The translations under genes and the position numbers were made by a program. Source: Sphingobacterium thalpophilum (lineage in GTDB: Bacteria > Bacteroidota > Bacteroidia > Sphingobacteriales > Sphingobacteriaceae). Taken from it: 64,000 bases of DNA. Positions 48,560 through 56,959 of this stretch are shown in pieces. The first letter of the stretch is position 1. Each line of letters opens with the position of its first letter. The stretch is from positions 1,612,001-1,676,000 of the forward strand of contig NZ_CP151087.1 in NCBI RefSeq assembly GCF_038396785.1, in the 5' to 3' direction. A model generated the notes under the pieces. It saw nothing but the letters and a program-made list of their open reading frames with translations, did no database searches and was not told where the DNA came from.

Positions 48560-48922
48560 ATGACTAAAATCAAGACGAGCTCCACTAACTTTTCAAATAA
48601 AAAGCAACTTGAGCATAATTGCCCCGAAGTTTTTGCCGCTAATGTGATTGGTGGTCAATGGGCTCTAGCCATATGCTGCTATCTCATCAATGGCGCGCTA
48701 CGTTATTCTGAAATCAAAAAATGTTTACCGGGTATCACTGAACGTATGCTCACCTTACAATTGCGCAAGCTAGAAGATGATAACATTATTAAACGTACTG
48801 TATATGCAGAAGTCCCGGCACGTGTACTTTATGAGCTGACTGCACTGGGATATGAACTCAAACCAATTATTCGAGAACTAGGGAAATGGGGAGAGAAGTT
48901 ACAACAGGTTCAAAAATCTTAG
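48560..48922 (+). CDS. HxlR-family transcriptional regulator
   Basis: A 120-residue winged-helix regulator. CPEVFAANVIGGQWALAICC, LRYSEIKKCLPGITERMLT and a C-terminal wing (VPARVLYELTALGYEL) fit the HxlR family. Cys21 sits at the position of the redox-sensing cysteine in family members such as YodB. ATG at 48560 is preferred; another in-frame ATG is at 48533. It is divergent from a quinone-reductase-like gene, which it probably represses until an electrophile or quinone modifies the cysteine; that is inference. Confidence 0.9.
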   Translation: MTKIKTSSTNFSNKKQLEHNCPEVFAANVIGGQWALAICCYLINGALRYSEIKKCLPGITERMLTLQLRKLEDDNIIKRTVYAEVPARVLYELTALGYELKPIIRELGKWGEKLQQVQKS

Positions 48923-48951
48923 ACTTTAGCTGACAGAACTAAAGGTTGTTT

Positions 48952-49449
48952 TTAGTTCATACATCGTGCTGTTACCAGTAATTGGCCGACATGACGCTGT
49001 GCATGCTCTGCAGCGTGGAACAACAAACCAATCAACGTCGTAGGGATCCGTTTTCTACCCAAAAAACGCACTTCAGTCAGGGTGTCCGGATCAATTAACG
49101 CCAGTTTTTGCAAAGATTGCTGAATCTGCCGATGTAAGTTTTCTACAAGCGATATCACGCTCAAAGCACTATCTTCTAGACCTTCCTGACGGAGGTCGTC
49201 AAATTGTTTATCCGTTAAGGATTTATTTTCGGCATAAGTAAACATGCGATCGATTACTCCACGAATATGTTGCAGGTGAAAACCTATACTGGCGTTGCCA
49301 CCCGGTTTTGTCCAAAGCTGCGCTGAGGATATTTGTGCGGTATACTTCAAAACATCTTCTTCAACTTGTAAAAGTGCATGCGCAACAGGTTGGAGAAGAG
49401 CGGGAACTCCTTCAATAGGTCCACGCATCCATACTTCTAAATTTTCCAT
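48952..49449 (-). CDS. DinB-family putative metal-dependent protein
   Basis: A 165-residue four-helix DinB/YfiT-type protein. Likely metal ligands are His in FHLQHIRGV and two His in HAAEHAQRHVGQL. Relatives include thiol transferases, but the activity of most members is unknown. It is a single-gene unit converging on the HxlR gene with a 29-bp gap. Confidence 0.85.
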   Translation of the reverse strand: MENLEVWMRGPIEGVPALLQPVAHALLQVEEDVLKYTAQISSAQLWTKPGGNASIGFHLQHIRGVIDRMFTYAENKSLTDKQFDDLRQEGLEDSALSVISLVENLHRQIQQSLQKLALIDPDTLTEVRFLGRKRIPTTLIGLLFHAAEHAQRHVGQLLVTARCMN

Positions 49450-49621
49450 GCTTTTAAAATAGCTAAAAGTCTACGCGGATGCTTTTTAAAATCCATAAAG
49501 CTACAGCGTTTAAAAAGAATGCAGATAGCAGTCCGTTTCGTCAAAAATACAGTTTACTCCTATAAAAATAGCTACTTCCTATAGCTTGTTTAAAATCGAT
49601 TCAATTATTTTTTAAAATAAA

Positions 49622-49653
49622 TTTGCATAGTGTAGTAAATACACTTACATTTG
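49622..49653 (+). promoter_or_regulatory. Promoter of small-RNA unit, copy 2, with internal inverted repeat
   Basis: TTTG (49622-49625) and TACATTTG (49646-49653) match both Bacteroidota boxes with a 20-bp spacer. Inside the spacer AGTGTA and TACACT form a 6-bp inverted repeat with a 5-bp gap, matching AGTGT-N7-ACACT in copy 1, although the spacer bases differ. Confidence 0.72.
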
Positions 49654-49657
49654 TATC

Positions 49658-49724
49658 ATCATAATTTAGGTTTATAATTGGTTATTTAAGGTTTTCATTC
49701 TCCCCGTTTGAAAACCTTTTTTTT
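49658..49724 (+). ncRNA. Candidate small RNA, copy 2
   Basis: Identical over 67 nt to 19022-19088 and placed the same 4 nt after its -7 box. It ends in the same 9-bp stem with a CUCCCC-containing loop and an 8-T run. Surroundings differ completely from copy 1. The next gene is on the opposite strand, so it is not an mRNA leader. The rest of 49450-49849 shows no gene. Confidence 0.72.
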
Positions 49725-49849
49725 ATAAATGACTGAAAAAATTATAATCTTCCATCATCCTTTATCATCTCATGGAATCGAGAAAAAAGCAGGCCCATCT
49801 TCCCAATAATAGTAGGATAGGTTATAAAGGCTTTTCATTTCAAACATAA

Positions 49850-49875
49850 AAAGGGCAATGTAAACATTGCCCTTT
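49850..49875 (-). terminator. Terminator of the oxidoreductase/DUF1080 operon
   Basis: AAAGGGCAATGT and its exact complement are separated by two bases; the RNA would open to a slightly larger loop. T-rich bases follow leftward. It is 26 bp past the Gfo/Idh/MocA stop. Confidence 0.85.
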
Positions 49876-49900
49876 CTTTTATATACCCATTTAATGGCCT

Positions 49901-51316
49901 TTACATCTTATAATATTGCTCCCAACCTCTTGCTGGTGGAGGTCCGGCTAAGAGTGCGTTGGCAAACTTATCATTGGTCACTTCTTTTGTCTGTGTGTTC
50001 AATATCAACTTACTATTCAAGCGTTGTGCAATTACACCCAAGCAAAATACTTGGCTCAGAGGACCTGCAATTTCAAAAGCCGAGCGGGTCTTTTCTTCAC
50101 CTTTACAACCTTTTAAGAAATTAGCAAAGTGGTTTGACGGTGATTTTGGCACTTCCGGCATCCTAGATTCCATTTCCTTAGCTTTCGCTGCTGGAATAAT
50201 CTGCAAGGTACTGGCATGTGAGCCACCTTTAAATATCAAATCCTTGCTATAAATAATTTTCCCAGGATTTAGTTTGGCGGGTTCCAATTTCCCTGTACTA
50301 GGTGCAGGAATATTGGGATCCAATCCGGATACACCATAGCCTTCGGGTATAGGTGGCAAATTATCCAGTCCATCATACCAATTGATATCGACTGCTGGCA
50401 TCTTTTTCCTTTTTGGGAAATGAAATTTCAAGGTTGAAGACATGGGAAAAAAATAGGAATTATACCCGTCGAGCTTCACAGCGGACACTTCTGTAGGCAG
50501 CCCCAAATCTAAAAATTCATGCGCTGTATCTAATATATGTGCCCCCCAATCGCCCAACGCTCCCATTCCAAAATCATACCAACAGCGCCACTGACCATTC
50601 ACAAAATCCTTATTATAATTATGGCCAATAGTCTGCATTTGCCAAAGATCCCAATCTAATGTTTCGGGGATCATTTCTGCGGCAGGAAAACCCTTTATAT
50701 TTACATCCCAGCTATGCCATCTACGCGGCATATTCATGTGCGCATCGATGCGTGTCACATCCTTAATAATGCCGGCAGCCTTCCAGGCTTTAAACTGAAA
50801 GTAATTTGCTTCGGAGTGCCCTTGATTTCCCATTTGGGTAGCAAGCTTAGGGTTTTTCCGAGCTTTATTTGCCATTAGTTCGACTTCAAGGAATGTTCTC
50901 GCCATTGGTTTTTCCACGTAGACATGTTTACCTAAATCCAGTGCAAGCATCGTTATAGCAAAATGCGAAAAATCAGGAGTTCCGACACTTACCGCATCAA
51001 TCTGATTTCCCATTTTGTCAAACATTACCCTAAAATCCTTAAACTTCGGTGCATCAGGAAACAAGCCCAAAATTTCCTGTGTATGTTTCGCGCCAAGATC
51101 TACATCACATAGCGCGACAATATTACAGAGTCCTGTTTTATACAGCTCTTTAATGATTTCTGCGGCCCTATTTCCTAAGCCTACACAAGCTAAGTTGACA
51201 CGCTCATTTGGTTTAGCCAAACTGACATTTCCCAATACACTATTGGATAGCATAACCGCTCCTGCAGCGATAACAGACTGTTTAACAAAGCTTCTGCGCG
51301 ATAAATAATGATTCAT
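49901..51316 (-). CDS. Gfo/Idh/MocA-family oxidoreductase, Tat-exported
   Basis: A 471-residue NAD(P)-linked sugar dehydrogenase-type protein. The N-terminus has a twin-arginine motif (RRSFVKQ, Arg7-Arg8) and hydrophobic stretch, so it is folded in the cytoplasm and exported. The Rossmann fold contains ACVGLGNRA, and EKPMART is the family Lys motif. Such exported members keep a tightly bound cofactor. It follows a double DUF1080 gene by 11 bp. Together they fit oxidation of a glycoside at C3 and cleavage of the 3-keto product. Substrate unknown. Confidence 0.92.
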   Translation of the reverse strand: MNHYLSRRSFVKQSVIAAGAVMLSNSVLGNVSLAKPNERVNLACVGLGNRAAEIIKELYKTGLCNIVALCDVDLGAKHTQEILGLFPDAPKFKDFRVMFDKMGNQIDAVSVGTPDFSHFAITMLALDLGKHVYVEKPMARTFLEVELMANKARKNPKLATQMGNQGHSEANYFQFKAWKAAGIIKDVTRIDAHMNMPRRWHSWDVNIKGFPAAEMIPETLDWDLWQMQTIGHNYNKDFVNGQWRCWYDFGMGALGDWGAHILDTAHEFLDLGLPTEVSAVKLDGYNSYFFPMSSTLKFHFPKRKKMPAVDINWYDGLDNLPPIPEGYGVSGLDPNIPAPSTGKLEPAKLNPGKIIYSKDLIFKGGSHASTLQIIPAAKAKEMESRMPEVPKSPSNHFANFLKGCKGEEKTRSAFEIAGPLSQVFCLGVIAQRLNSKLILNTQTKEVTNDKFANALLAGPPPARGWEQYYKM

Positions 51317-51327
51317 AAGAGATAAGC

Positions 51328-52719
51328 TTAATTGGGTGTATTGATTTTTATGCTGCGAAATGAAACCCGATCGCCATGGTCTTGGAGAAGAATAAAACCT
51401 TCCTTCGCTTCACCAAAATTTTCCCAATCTTTATATTTGCTGATCTGAACCAAATCTTTAAACGCTTTGGAGCCCCGCTCATAAGACAACATCTTAATTC
51501 CATTTAAATAATGTTCCACTTTGTTATCTGCTGTGACCACAACTCTACCTCTATTCCACTCACCGATGGGTCTGCGCGCACGCTCGTCACGATTGGATGT
51601 GATGAGATCGTAAAGCGATGCCAATGTACGATTTCCGTCTCGTCCCAATTTCGCATCAGGGTGTAAAGCATCATCCAGTACTTGATATTCCAAACCAATA
51701 GCGGATCCTTTTGATTTTTCTTTTAAAGTGACAAAATACTTAACACCGCTATTCGCTCCCGGACTAAGCTTAAATTCAAATGAGAGATCAAACACGGCGT
51801 ATTTATCTTTTGTGACGATGTCACCGCCATTGGTTGACTCCCCGCCGTCGGATTTCAGAACAGTCATTTGTCCATCCTTAACTTCCCAGCCACGTTCCGG
51901 AAATTTATCGCCATGTATACTCCGCCAGCCCTTATTGGTTTTACCGTCAAACAAAAGCTTAACTCCTTTTTTCTTTTCGGCATCTGCCAAATCATTTGGC
52001 TTCAAGTTCACGATATAAAGATCTTTTGGAAAACCTTTTGATTTGAGGTCGGTTGTTTTTATTTTAATATTCTTAAAGTACACTTTCTTTCCGTCCAGTT
52101 TAGGTGGAATACCATGCACCTGCAAGCCGATAAAACCAGACCTATCGATCGTATCAACGACATAAGCAACAGGAATATCATTGATCCAAGTGCGCAGTTC
52201 ATCACCAATGGCTTCAATTCGAATATGATTGAATTCCTCTACTTTATAAGCTTTTTTAGCATTTTCATTTAAATCGAGTGGATAAATCCATCCACGACGC
52301 GCCTCATCATAGATTCCACCTGTCCATGCACGGGCAGAGGGGTCTATTTCTACTTGCCTTCCATATACACGTCCGCGCCCATCGTTAGCCTTTGGATCAA
52401 GATGGCTTCGGGTCTGAATACCTGAGTTTGTTTCATTACCCTCAAGTTTAACATCCAGCTCCAATATGAAATCACCATATTCTTTTTCCGTGATTAAAAA
52501 AGAATTGGGCGTACCTTTTGTCATTCGACCTACGATAGCATCTCCCTCTATAGAATAAGGAGCTTTTCCTCCAACAGATTTCCAACCATTTAGCGTTTTT
52601 CCATCAAAAAGGTTTGTCCAACCTTTCTCATTACTTTTATCTGCCTGAGCATACGACAAGACAGCATTGCTGACCATAGCTGCCATTAAAACAGATTTAA
52701 ATAGTGCATTTCTTTTCAT
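51328..52719 (-). CDS. Double DUF1080 (3-keto-disaccharide hydrolase-like) protein, exported
   Basis: A 463-residue protein with signal peptide (ending LSYAQ) and two concanavalin-like DUF1080 domains. The first is about 35-220 (GWTNLFDGKTLNGWKSVGG) and the second about 250-460 (KLLFDGKTNKGWRSIHG). The domain family includes 3-keto-glycoside hydrolases or lyases. ATG at 52719 starts the signal peptide; the open frame goes back to 52746. It is first in the operon with the Gfo/Idh/MocA gene. A 3-keto-sugar pathway is the likely role. Confidence 0.9.
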   Translation of the reverse strand: MKRNALFKSVLMAAMVSNAVLSYAQADKSNEKGWTNLFDGKTLNGWKSVGGKAPYSIEGDAIVGRMTKGTPNSFLITEKEYGDFILELDVKLEGNETNSGIQTRSHLDPKANDGRGRVYGRQVEIDPSARAWTGGIYDEARRGWIYPLDLNENAKKAYKVEEFNHIRIEAIGDELRTWINDIPVAYVVDTIDRSGFIGLQVHGIPPKLDGKKVYFKNIKIKTTDLKSKGFPKDLYIVNLKPNDLADAEKKKGVKLLFDGKTNKGWRSIHGDKFPERGWEVKDGQMTVLKSDGGESTNGGDIVTKDKYAVFDLSFEFKLSPGANSGVKYFVTLKEKSKGSAIGLEYQVLDDALHPDAKLGRDGNRTLASLYDLITSNRDERARRPIGEWNRGRVVVTADNKVEHYLNGIKMLSYERGSKAFKDLVQISKYKDWENFGEAKEGFILLQDHGDRVSFRSIKINTPN

Positions 52720-53574
52720 TGTAAAATTTAATCTTGGGTCTATCAACCCGGTTTATTTATTCATCATTGGTTCGTCAATCAGAACAAAATCGAGACCTCC
52801 TAAATTGAAAACCTGTAGACGGTGCTACGTGTAACTTTCAAGCCGGATAGGACTTTATTTACTTATTGGCTATTGATTCAATTGACTTAGTCAAACAATA
52901 TATTAATTAATATAAGCGAAATGAATTAAATGATATGATTTATTTACGAAAACGTTTGAATCAGTATAACAAACAGATCATTTCATTCAAACATAGAGCG
53001 AGCACAGTCAAACCCAATTATTTATGCCCTGTCAAATAAGGGACACAACAATGTTCCGGATCAATAATGCAAAATAGACCTCGGTTACTACCTATAATAG
53101 CGTATGGACAAATTAGGTTCAACACCCCTATGCTCCTACTATGTAAGTAATATGGATCCACAGTGAATGCACAGTTAAAAAGTGGAATCACTGTGGACTC
53201 AACCTGCTTACAGTACGAATTTGATCATACCAAAGTAATGAGGTGGTACCTAACTAATCCCCCATAAATATGGAGAGATGCTACAAACTTCAAATAAAAT
53301 GCGATAATTCGTTCATTGAGGTACTTATACGAGCAATTTATATTATATTGGAAAAGCAAATAAAAACAATCAGTAAAAAATTTGGAGAATACGAAAATTA
53401 TATACAACTTTAAAGCACAAACACCTGCTCTAAACAGGCTACAAGTTAACAAAGGAAATTTTTTATTTTAAAACGAGGATTTTATCTTAGAATCGCTCAT
53501 AGACAAAAGTCTAAATTAGTTTTTTTGCAAAAAAACTTACTTTTACTTAATGTACAAACAGTAGCATATAAAAT
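52720..53574. other. Long gene-free region upstream of the DUF1080 operon
   Basis: No convincing gene. The minus strand has TATGTTTG at 52988-52995, a -7 match that would give a leader near 270 nt. AAACGTTT at 52950-52957 is a LacI-operator-like core. TCCACAGTG (53157-53165) and CACTGTGGA (53189-53197) form a perfect 9-bp inverted repeat whose inner arms also partly pair. The remainder is A/T-rich. Confidence 0.4.
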
Positions 53575-54060
53575 ATGACAACCAACCCCATTAAGGTATA
53601 TACAGTAGTTTCAAAAGAAGTAAAAGAAGATCCAGATTTATTCACCAATCTGGAAGGTGTCTTCTCAACATATGAAAAAGCACAGGAATATATTGATCAC
53701 TTTTTTGGTAATGCTAAATATGGTTATCGATCTATTGTTACGACTTATTTAGATCCCTTTCAGGAAGAAATCCAAAATAACGATTCTTATTATAGCATTT
53801 CATCTCAATTAATGGGGCCGCATTTAGAAGTTGAGATCTGTAAAACTTCTTTTGCCGTCGTCCTCTCTGAAGTTGAGCAACTGCGCATCGATCCAGCAAC
53901 CTCTGAGAAACCGCTGGAATTAAACCTGCATTGTTTTGCAGTTTCGGAAGAAAAGGCAATGGAAAAATTCGAGAAATTAGCTAAAGCTTATGCTAACGAA
54001 CACAACATTCAATTTGAAATTCAACCCTTCCGTATTGCAGATTCGGACCAATGCTATTAA
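53575..54060 (+). CDS. Conserved-looking hypothetical protein
   Basis: A 161-residue soluble protein that I do not recognise. It has no signal peptide or membrane segment. It is acidic, with a mid-region DSYYSISSQL and a C-terminal helical part (SEEKAMEKFEKLAKAYANEHN). Codon use looks like its neighbours, and the frame is the only long one here. It is followed convergently by a Crp-like regulator 33 bp away. No function can be assigned. Confidence 0.6.
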   Translation: MTTNPIKVYTVVSKEVKEDPDLFTNLEGVFSTYEKAQEYIDHFFGNAKYGYRSIVTTYLDPFQEEIQNNDSYYSISSQLMGPHLEVEICKTSFAVVLSEVEQLRIDPATSEKPLELNLHCFAVSEEKAMEKFEKLAKAYANEHNIQFEIQPFRIADSDQCY

Positions 54061-54092
54061 CCTGTAATTACAGTAAGATTTTAGCAGGTTTT

Positions 54093-54665
54093 TCAGAAGT
54101 TTATTTTTTTTCGGATTTCACTTAAATATTCTGGTGTGAACCCCAGGTATGAGGCAATGAGGTATTGCGGAACACGTTGGACAAATTGGGGATATTTACG
54201 GCGCATATCATGGTAAAATTCCTCTTTGGATAACGAAAATAGGTACTTAACCCGCATTTGTGCCGCAGCATATGCTCTTTGGTACACAAAGCGAAAATAT
54301 CGTTCCATGACAGGAAATGCCGCGAGCAATTTTTCCTGATTTTCTTGGCTGATATAAACCACATCGGACTTTTCCACCGCCTGAATGTAAAACGAAGTGA
54401 CAAGCTTATGTTCGAAAGCCATATTATCTGTCATCCACCAATTTTCTATAGCGAATTCAGTTGTTTGTTCAACACCTTTTTCATTGACAAAGAATTTACG
54501 TAAAACACCTTTCAATACAAAAAAATGATATTTGCAAACCTGACCTTCTTCCAGTATGTTTTCTTTTTTCGCGACCGATTTCATGTTAAAGTAACTCAAT
54601 ATTTCCTCTAATTCAATCGGATCGATATCGATAAATTTCTTCAAATGTTCTTTAAGTTCTTCCAA
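54093..54665 (-). CDS. Crp/Fnr-family transcriptional regulator
   Basis: A 190-residue protein with an N-terminal cyclic-nucleotide-binding-like beta-roll (KKENILEEGQVCKYHFFVLKG, FAIENWW) and a short C-terminal helix-turn-helix (VPQYLIASYLGFTPEYLSEIR). This is the common Bacteroidota subtype, lacking the FNR cysteines. Effector and targets are unknown. It is a single gene next to an IS5-family element. Confidence 0.9.
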   Translation of the reverse strand: MEELKEHLKKFIDIDPIELEEILSYFNMKSVAKKENILEEGQVCKYHFFVLKGVLRKFFVNEKGVEQTTEFAIENWWMTDNMAFEHKLVTSFYIQAVEKSDVVYISQENQEKLLAAFPVMERYFRFVYQRAYAAAQMRVKYLFSLSKEEFYHDMRRKYPQFVQRVPQYLIASYLGFTPEYLSEIRKKINF

Positions 54666-54783
54666 CAGTCCATCAATTTATTGTACAAACAAAGCTACTC
54701 ATTCATTTTATCAAAAAAAAGAAATGCGGTACCATTTCAATTAAGCTCAATACGGAAGGGATGACAAGATAAATTCAAGTAAT

Positions 54784-56081
54784 AAGACCGTTGCAAAAGT
54801 ATTTGGTTTTTATTTTATTGATATTCAATTTTTTAATTTGTTTCTTGTTGATTTTCGTTATATTTAAGGTATGGAAAAGACAGAAAAAGTTAGCTTTGTT
54901 GATTACATGGTTCAAAGACGGAAAATCAAGCAGGAATTCTTCGATCAGATCAATACATTGGTAAATTGGCGTCCGATTTCAAATATTATCAACAAGCATT
55001 ACCACAAAGGGGAAAGCAAAATGGGACGCCCTAGTTATTCTGGTCTTGTCCTCTTCAAAATGACACTTCTACAGACCTGGTATGGTCTGAGTGACTACGA
55101 AGTAGAAGACCGTATAAACGACAGTATCTCCTTTAGTCGCTTTGTTGGCATCAGTTTGGACGATTCGGTTCCCGATCACAGTGTTATTAGCCGTTTTCGC
55201 AGCTCGCTGACAGAAAAGGGTGTTTATGAGAATCTATTCAAGGAGCTGAACAAGCAGTTGAATAAACATAAAATATTGGTAAAACGTGGAGCTATCGTTG
55301 ATGCCAGTATTGTTGATTCTCCGCTAAAACCAAAAGGCAAAGTTATTTACGAGATCGAAAGTGACCGTAGTGAACATCCTCGCGAAGATTCTGAGCTGGA
55401 TAAAGAGAATAGTGAACAGTTATTGATCCAACAAGAGAGCCCGGGTGTTGACCATGAAGCTCGTTGGATAAAGAAGGCTGGGAAAACACGTTATGGCTAT
55501 AAAAAGCATTATGTCACCGATACAGAAGGCCTGGTTCTGGGCGTGGTAACCACTCCAGCAAATGTAAATGAAATTGCCAATCTTCAACAGGTAATATCTT
55601 CGGCTGACCTTCCAAAGGGCATCCATATCTATGCTGACAAGGGATATCGTTCCTCTAAAAATGAGGAATTGATCAAATCAGGAAAGCTAAAAAGCAGGAT
55701 CTTGCATAAGGCAAAGAAAGGAACAGCGTTAACCGAAAGAGAGAAGTTAAGAAACAAACTGATCGGCAAGATCAGGTTCAAAGTTGAACGGACCTTCGGG
55801 AGCATCCGGCGATGGTTCAACTCAAGCTGTGCAAGGTATAAGGGGATCGCCAAAATGCATACACAAAATCTAATGGAAGCCATGGCGTACAATCTTTACA
55901 GATCACCTGGGATACTTGTGTCCAATGCAATAAAAAACACAAATTAAGCAGTTGAAAAGGCCTCAAAAAGAGGATTTTTCAAGAAAACGCAACTAGATTT
56001 CCGAATCCAAATCGGAAAAAACTGCAAAAAAAAGCAAAAATAACCGATCAGAAAATATCAACATTATTTTGCAACGGTCTT
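54784..56081 (+). mobile_element. IS5-family insertion sequence (complete)
   Basis: 1298 bp with perfect 15-bp terminal inverted repeats (AAGACCGTTGCAAAA at the left, its complement at the right). The pentamer GTAAT directly flanks it on both sides (54779-54783 and 56082-56086), a target duplication. It carries one intact transposase gene in the centre. It inserted into non-coding DNA between the Crp-like gene and a small membrane-protein gene. Confidence 0.92.
54871..55947 (+). CDS. IS5-family DDE transposase
   Basis: A 358-residue transposase. The N-terminal DUF772-like region (GRPSYSGLVLFKMTLLQTWY, DHSVISRFRSSL) precedes the catalytic core with Asp in GAIVDASIVDSP, Asp in IYADKGYRSSKNE and Glu in FKVERTFGSIRRWF. 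The frame is full length with no visible defect, so the element may be active. Confidence 0.95.
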   Translation: MEKTEKVSFVDYMVQRRKIKQEFFDQINTLVNWRPISNIINKHYHKGESKMGRPSYSGLVLFKMTLLQTWYGLSDYEVEDRINDSISFSRFVGISLDDSVPDHSVISRFRSSLTEKGVYENLFKELNKQLNKHKILVKRGAIVDASIVDSPLKPKGKVIYEIESDRSEHPREDSELDKENSEQLLIQQESPGVDHEARWIKKAGKTRYGYKKHYVTDTEGLVLGVVTTPANVNEIANLQQVISSADLPKGIHIYADKGYRSSKNEELIKSGKLKSRILHKAKKGTALTEREKLRNKLIGKIRFKVERTFGSIRRWFNSSCARYKGIAKMHTQNLMEAMAYNLYRSPGILVSNAIKNTN

Positions 56082-56257
56082 GTAATACGAATAATCATTC
56101 AACAAGCACGATTCATAAATCGGAATAGTTTCAATGGCTTTTACCCCCTACCTTTATAACAGGTACTCCAATAATATGATTAACAGATTGGAGCTATGAT
56201 GAAAATGGCAGGCTCCATTTTTTGCAGAGTTTGTACTTTTTGAAAAAAGAGAAAGCA

Positions 56258-56752
56258 ATGATCAAAATTAATTTTAGCAAAGGAAAAATTATCATTAGCA
56301 TGCTGCTATGTTTTCTTCCAGTAGTCATTGGGTTATATGCCTGGTTATACTATGATTTTATTATTAAACTAACCTCGACGATATGGGTACTCGTGGCCGC
56401 ATCGGTTTTTTATCTTAGACTACAACAGTTAAACCGCTATCGAAGAGGAGAGGCCGCACTCATTATAGATGAGCATATATTACTAAACAACAGCATATTG
56501 AAACCGAAGCAAATCCCATGGACGGATATCGATTATTTTGTTACTGGTTTATATCGGACAAATTCTATTTTTATAAAACTAAATGACCTTTCATCGCTAA
56601 GAAAAGAAAAAACAAGCCGTCTAATTCATTTATTAAGCTTTATTGACTGTAATCTATCAACAAAACATGCATCTTTTTGGATCGACATAGATGTCATCGA
56701 TATCAAAGAAAAGGAGCTTATGGCTCTGTTGCTACAGCGACTAAAAATGTAG
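56258..56752 (+). CDS. Small membrane protein, STM3941-like
   Basis: A 164-residue protein with two N-terminal membrane segments (about 11-50) and a soluble C-terminal part (GEAALIIDEHILLNNSILKPK, then IPWTDIDYF) resembling the PH-like domain of STM3941-type proteins. ATG at 56258 starts the sensible product; the frame continues to a TTG at 56222. Function unknown. The interrupted gene at 61702 has a similar two-helix plus PH-like layout, so two related genes may lie in this window. Confidence 0.65.
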   Translation: MIKINFSKGKIIISMLLCFLPVVIGLYAWLYYDFIIKLTSTIWVLVAASVFYLRLQQLNRYRRGEAALIIDEHILLNNSILKPKQIPWTDIDYFVTGLYRTNSIFIKLNDLSSLRKEKTSRLIHLLSFIDCNLSTKHASFWIDIDVIDIKEKELMALLLQRLKM

Positions 56753-56792
56753 CTGTACATCGGCGTTCCCCAAAAAAAGGTAGTCTAAAAAA

Positions 56793-56825
56793 AATCAGCC
56801 CCTTATCCATATAAGTGGGCTGATT
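56793..56825. terminator. Terminator between membrane-protein and HD-Pnk genes
   Basis: AATCAGCCC and GGGCTGATT pair with further pairing in the loop. Leftward transcription from the RNA repair operon meets an 8-base T-run after the stem. It lies about 135 bp past the HD-Pnk stop. Confidence 0.8.
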
Positions 56826-56959
56826 CGCATTTATTATATCTAACACGGTTACATCAGAAAATATCCTTGCTATAAAAACGCAAAATTTTGAGATTTAGTA
56901 CTTTATTTAATTCTTCAAATCAATTCAAAAATATTAGCGGTTCAACCGTAAAAAACCAT

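Noticed and set aside
52950..52957. LacI-family operator AAACGTTT
   Set aside because: The palindrome is only 8 bp in A/T-rich DNA and no LacI gene is in the window; mentioned only within the gap entry.
56160..56215. GGAGC/GCTCC hairpin with a T-run as a terminator or small RNA
   Set aside because: The stem is only about 6 bp with a long loop, and it lacks a promoter or an upstream gene to end.
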